Below, piece after piece: positions 61,286 through 64,000 of a stretch of DNA of 64,000 nt. The translations under genes were made by a program, and so were the position numbers. The DNA comes from Arenicella chitinivorans (GTDB lineage Bacteria; Pseudomonadota; Gammaproteobacteria; Arenicellales; Arenicellaceae). The stretch spans positions 1-64,000 of the forward strand of contig NZ_BMXA01000008.1 in assembly GCF_014651515.1 (NCBI RefSeq), given 5' to 3'. Within the stretch, counting starts at the first letter, position 1. Every line of letters starts with the position of its first letter. The notes beneath the pieces were generated by a model. That model was not told where the DNA came from. It saw only the letters and a list, made by a program, of their open reading frames with translations, and searched no databases.

Positions 61286-62242
61286 CTACTGAGGGTTCAA
61301 CACCGTAAAATCCGGCTTCGGTTCGGCAAAAACACAGCGCTCGTGCAGCATCTTATCCAGCGCCACTTCCTGACTGGAATAATGCCGCAGATCAGTGTGC
61401 GGCACGCCTTGGTCACTGGCTAACGCGGCGATGCGACCTTGTCCCGAAAACAGCGTAGCCGGTTGCTGTGTGGCTAATGAGTCTGCATAAGCTTTATCTG
61501 GCGAAATAATCTCCCAACCGCGCTCTCGCAATTGCTCAATCAACTCATCCACGTAGAGCGCTGCAAGGTCGTTCTCGTGCAAGAGCAAAACGTGCGCCGG
61601 GGAACGGCCGATGGTTGCTACGGCCAGTGCATCATAGAACACTACTGCGGATACCAACATCTCCAAGTACACTGTCTTCAGGGCTTGATGGTTGACCCAA
61701 CGACCTTCTTCCACCGCACGTTTCCATCGATGCGCCAAATACCAATCAAAGTTATCGACGGTAACATAACCATTTTGCAAACCTCGCTCTTGAAGTGCTT
61801 GGCGAACTTCGTCACGCTGCGCAATAGGGCGACCTTCGTCTAAGTACGGAAAACGAAACCAAGGGCGTCGATTGGGCACACCTTGTAATAAGGACTCTGC
61901 CTGATCAATGTCTATCAAGTACGTCTCGGTGTCTGTGCGGTTCAACCGCCAATGCGAGTGCGTGTGGTTGGCTATTAAGTGCCCGGCGTGCGCGTATTGT
62001 TCAATTCGCGCACGCCCTTGTTCGGTGTTCATGCCGCTGGTTTTAACAAAAAACACCGTCGGCGGAGCCCCAGCCTGACGCAGGCTTTGGATCAACTGAG
62101 CCGTGCGTTCAGAACCACTAAACAGCGGCCCAGCGTCACGCGGTGCGTCATCAAATGACAAGGCGATTTGCTTGGCCTGCACGCCGCCATCGGCGACACA
62201 CAAGCACAAGACCAATAAACAACATTTTTGAATAAAACGCAT
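61286..62242 (-). CDS. Exported polysaccharide deacetylase (NodB domain)
   Basis: A 318-residue protein with a signal peptide (FIQKCCLLVLCLCVADGGVQA). The NodB domain shows IALSFDDAPRD (catalytic and metal Asp), HLIANHTHSHWRLN (metal His pair) and WFRFPYLDEG. Near the C-terminus LLLHENDLAALYVDELIEQL carries the last His. It removes acyl groups from sugars such as peptidoglycan or chitin-like polymers in the periplasm. It follows the M56-M23 peptidase gene by 17 bases on the same strand, so the three genes to the right edge form one unit. Confidence 0.88.
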   Translation of the reverse strand: MRFIQKCCLLVLCLCVADGGVQAKQIALSFDDAPRDAGPLFSGSERTAQLIQSLRQAGAPPTVFFVKTSGMNTEQGRARIEQYAHAGHLIANHTHSHWRLNRTDTETYLIDIDQAESLLQGVPNRRPWFRFPYLDEGRPIAQRDEVRQALQERGLQNGYVTVDNFDWYLAHRWKRAVEEGRWVNHQALKTVYLEMLVSAVVFYDALAVATIGRSPAHVLLLHENDLAALYVDELIEQLRERGWEIISPDKAYADSLATQQPATLFSGQGRIAALASDQGVPHTDLRHYSSQEVALDKMLHERCVFAEPKPDFTVLNPQ

Positions 62243-62259
62243 ACGACGTCGACTCGACT

Positions 62260-63684
62260 CTATTTAGGCTGCGGCAGATTCCAGATCGTGTGAGGATCAA
62301 CTCGCTCACCGTTGAGTCTGGTTTCGATATGCACATGAGGTCCGGTGGTTTGGCCTGTATTGCCAATAGTCGCGATAGGTTGTCCAGCCATTACGCGCTG
62401 TCCGACCTCAACCATATAGTCATCAAGATGTGCCAAAAGGGTTTGTGTATTGCTGTCGGATTCCAACACCACCACTTTGCCGTACTTTGGCATTCCCTTG
62501 TATAAATCTGTCGCGGTTAGAATAATGCCATCCGCTGGTGCGTGGATAAGTGTGCCTTTCGGCGCAGCGATATCGACGCCAGTATGGTTTCGTTGCTTGC
62601 CCGGTTTAAACGGGTGTTTGGCCAAACCAAAACCTGAGGTATGACGACCTTCGTGCAACATGGCGATCTGCTGCGTTATGGCGTTATCGACGGATGCTGG
62701 CAGACCTTCTTTCGGCATGCCACTGGATAACGCCATACCACCGACCGCACTACCTGCAAACGTACTGATTAGAATGAGGACTTTGGCCACCCGACCTAAG
62801 GCGCGGTATGGGCGATCGCCCAAGGCTAAACAAATTCGCATTTTTTCTCTCCGTATAGATGTGGTGACAAACGTAGCCACCGGTAAATGATCATTATGCT
62901 GCTGCGTAAAGCGCATTGTCTTGACGAGTGTATGTACGTATTCACACCGCTGCGAACGCGATTTTGTTGCAACCACCGCTTGATCACACTGTATTTCTAT
63001 CGCCTCGGCCCAGGCCGCAAACAAACGATGCATAAACGGTGAGAACCAGCTTAGTGACACAACAAGACGCAATAGCAAACCAACCTGATCGTCACACCGC
63101 CGAATGTGCGCTTGCTCATGCGCAATCACCATACGGAGTTGCGCCTCAGTGAGCCCTGATGCCAGCGTGCGCGGCAACACGATTCGATAGTCGCCCAGCC
63201 AGCCGCAGCGCAACACACAAGGGGACACCAATTGCTCGGTAAGCCAAATGTCCTGCACCGAATTTAAGGTATCCGGTATCGCACTGTTTGCGATGTGTGC
63301 CGCTCGTCGGCGTCCAAACCAAAGTCGCAATAAGCAAAGCGCGACGCCCGCGAGGTACACGACGGTCCAGATTGTCATGAGCATCTGCCCGCGACCAACC
63401 GCTGGTGCGACACTCGTGTTAGTTGCTTGCCAGTTGAAACGACCAACGGCGGCTAGAAGTGGGGAATCCGTCAACACCACTAGATCTCGACTCGGACTCA
63501 GTGATGGGACAAAGTACCACCAGCTAGACAAACCGGCGATCAACACCACCGCGACCAAGGCGGAGGCCCAAACCAGTGAGGATTGACGTACTCGCGTACT
63601 GAACTTAGACAACAACCCGAGCAATAGAAACATCGTTGTGCTGGTGATAAAAACTGCCCAGCTAAAGACAAGGGCCGTGATCAT
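62260..63684 (-). CDS. M56 (BlaR1-like) peptidase fused to M23 endopeptidase
   Basis: A 474-residue inner-membrane protein. The first 300 residues are a BlaR1/MecR1-type M56 peptidase: two membrane helices, HEQAH at 189-193 (zinc and catalytic Glu), the ligand Glu in EIQCDQAV, then another helix near 277-300. The periplasmic C-terminus is an M23/LytM domain with NHTGVDIAAPKG and GPHVHIE, all zinc ligands present, so it should cleave peptidoglycan cross-bridges. In BlaR1 the C-terminus is a penicillin-binding sensor; here it is a wall hydrolase. Its start overlaps the end of the BlaI-type gene by 4 bases. Confidence 0.9.
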   Translation of the reverse strand: MITALVFSWAVFITSTTMFLLLGLLSKFSTRVRQSSLVWASALVAVVLIAGLSSWWYFVPSLSPSRDLVVLTDSPLLAAVGRFNWQATNTSVAPAVGRGQMLMTIWTVVYLAGVALCLLRLWFGRRRAAHIANSAIPDTLNSVQDIWLTEQLVSPCVLRCGWLGDYRIVLPRTLASGLTEAQLRMVIAHEQAHIRRCDDQVGLLLRLVVSLSWFSPFMHRLFAAWAEAIEIQCDQAVVATKSRSQRCEYVHTLVKTMRFTQQHNDHLPVATFVTTSIRREKMRICLALGDRPYRALGRVAKVLILISTFAGSAVGGMALSSGMPKEGLPASVDNAITQQIAMLHEGRHTSGFGLAKHPFKPGKQRNHTGVDIAAPKGTLIHAPADGIILTATDLYKGMPKYGKVVVLESDSNTQTLLAHLDDYMVEVGQRVMAGQPIATIGNTGQTTGPHVHIETRLNGERVDPHTIWNLPQPK

Positions 63685-64000
63685 ACGTCGTCCTCGGGTG
63701 CGTTTTCGGCGTTCTCAAGATACGCCTCCAATTCCAGGAGTTCTTCCTGACTCAAGACCTGACTTTTGACCAGATTCGACACTGGCAAAGGTCCCTCAAG
63801 GCCCAGCACGTCGGCCGCAAAGTCTCGAATCATGCCCGCAAGTGTCGGAATTTTTCGTGCTTTGGCGTGATACACATTTAGACCATGCACATTGCGAAGA
63901 CCCAGCAAATCTTTGTCGACCATACGCTCAACCGTTTTACGCGTCGATGAGCGTGTCCAGCCAAGTTCGGGTTCAATAGCCACATGAATTTCACGCAAAC
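63681..64000 (-). CDS. BlaI/MecI-type repressor, partial at window edge
   Basis: The last 105 or so residues of a winged-helix repressor; the start lies beyond the right end of the window. REIHVAIEPELGWTRSSTRKTVERMVDKDLL is the recognition-helix region and HAKARKIP the wing, followed by a helical dimerisation part. BlaI proteins repress their own operon and are cut by the M56 partner on signal. The stop codon overlaps the start of the M56-M23 gene by 4 bases (ATGA), so they are co-translated. Confidence 0.88.
   Translation of the reverse strand, partial: LREIHVAIEPELGWTRSSTRKTVERMVDKDLLGLRNVHGLNVYHAKARKIPTLAGMIRDFAADVLGLEGPLPVSNLVKSQVLSQEELLELEAYLENAENAPEDDV

Noticed and set aside
61070-61423. 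117-residue plus-strand frame
   Set aside because: More than a third lies antisense to the deacetylase gene and the sequence resembles no protein family.

Overview
The window looks like the chromosome of a marine-type gammaproteobacterium of about 50% GC. The evidence is the gene set and its order: priA, a GcvR-like ACT protein, selO, ampG, an xthA/crc-type nuclease divergent from pyrE (as in Pseudomonas crc-pyrE), cca, uppP-hslO-DUF2058-rmuC, a pteridine-reductase-like SDR next to uppP, and gspE/pilB-mtgA-hemB. No rRNA, tRNA or CRISPR array was recognised by eye. I cannot name the genus; an Arenicella-like lineage is only a guess.

Layout. 1-7350 is accessory DNA: a 14-bp tandem repeat, four copies of a 26-bp dispersed repeat, an outer-membrane barrel gene, an AT3-SGNH acyltransferase, and a lower-GC block in which a HEPN-domain gene and a SEFIR-domain gene lie in an integron-cassette-like arrangement with an attC-like site between them. 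7357-21717 is mostly minus-strand housekeeping: a DPP3-like lipoprotein peptidase, AMP nucleosidase, YbjQ proteins, glyoxalase, hemB, mtgA, a GspE/PilB ATPase, srkA, glycerophosphodiesterase, mscL, an EEP hydrolase and a methyltransferase. Among them is a two-gene membrane unit whose second product looks like a Rieske protein without its iron-sulfur ligands. 21718-22265 is an AT-rich intergenic stretch with three consensus DnaA boxes in front of priA. 22266-43250 continues with core genes, including a six-gene minus-strand operon (uppP, hslO, DUF2058, rmuC, M19 dipeptidase, secreted beta-helix protein).

43309-64000 is again more accessory: a CadC-like membrane regulator divergent from an exported esterase/beta-lactamase-fold fusion, an acyl-CoA dehydrogenase, an Rrf2 regulator with a promoter-overlapping dyad, a SnoaL-like protein, GrpB, a LysR regulator divergent from an exported metallo-beta-lactamase-fold protein lacking most metal ligands plus a DsbA-like CGWC protein, a second secreted beta-helix protein paralogous to the one in the uppP operon, a DUF815 ATPase, an exported HAD dehalogenase-like protein, a VOC/LysR divergent pair sharing a perfect 14-bp inverted repeat, a polysaccharide deacetylase, and a BlaR1-like M56 peptidase fused to an M23 endopeptidase next to a BlaI-type repressor that runs off the right edge.

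Themes: cell envelope synthesis and recycling recur (mtgA, ampG, uppP, M23/M56, deacetylase, acyltransferase). Several exported proteins have lost the catalytic or metal residues of their family (DJ-1-like, MBL-like, Rieske-like). The best candidate for an undescribed system is the HEPN/SEFIR cassette pair at 4.8-6.9 kb.
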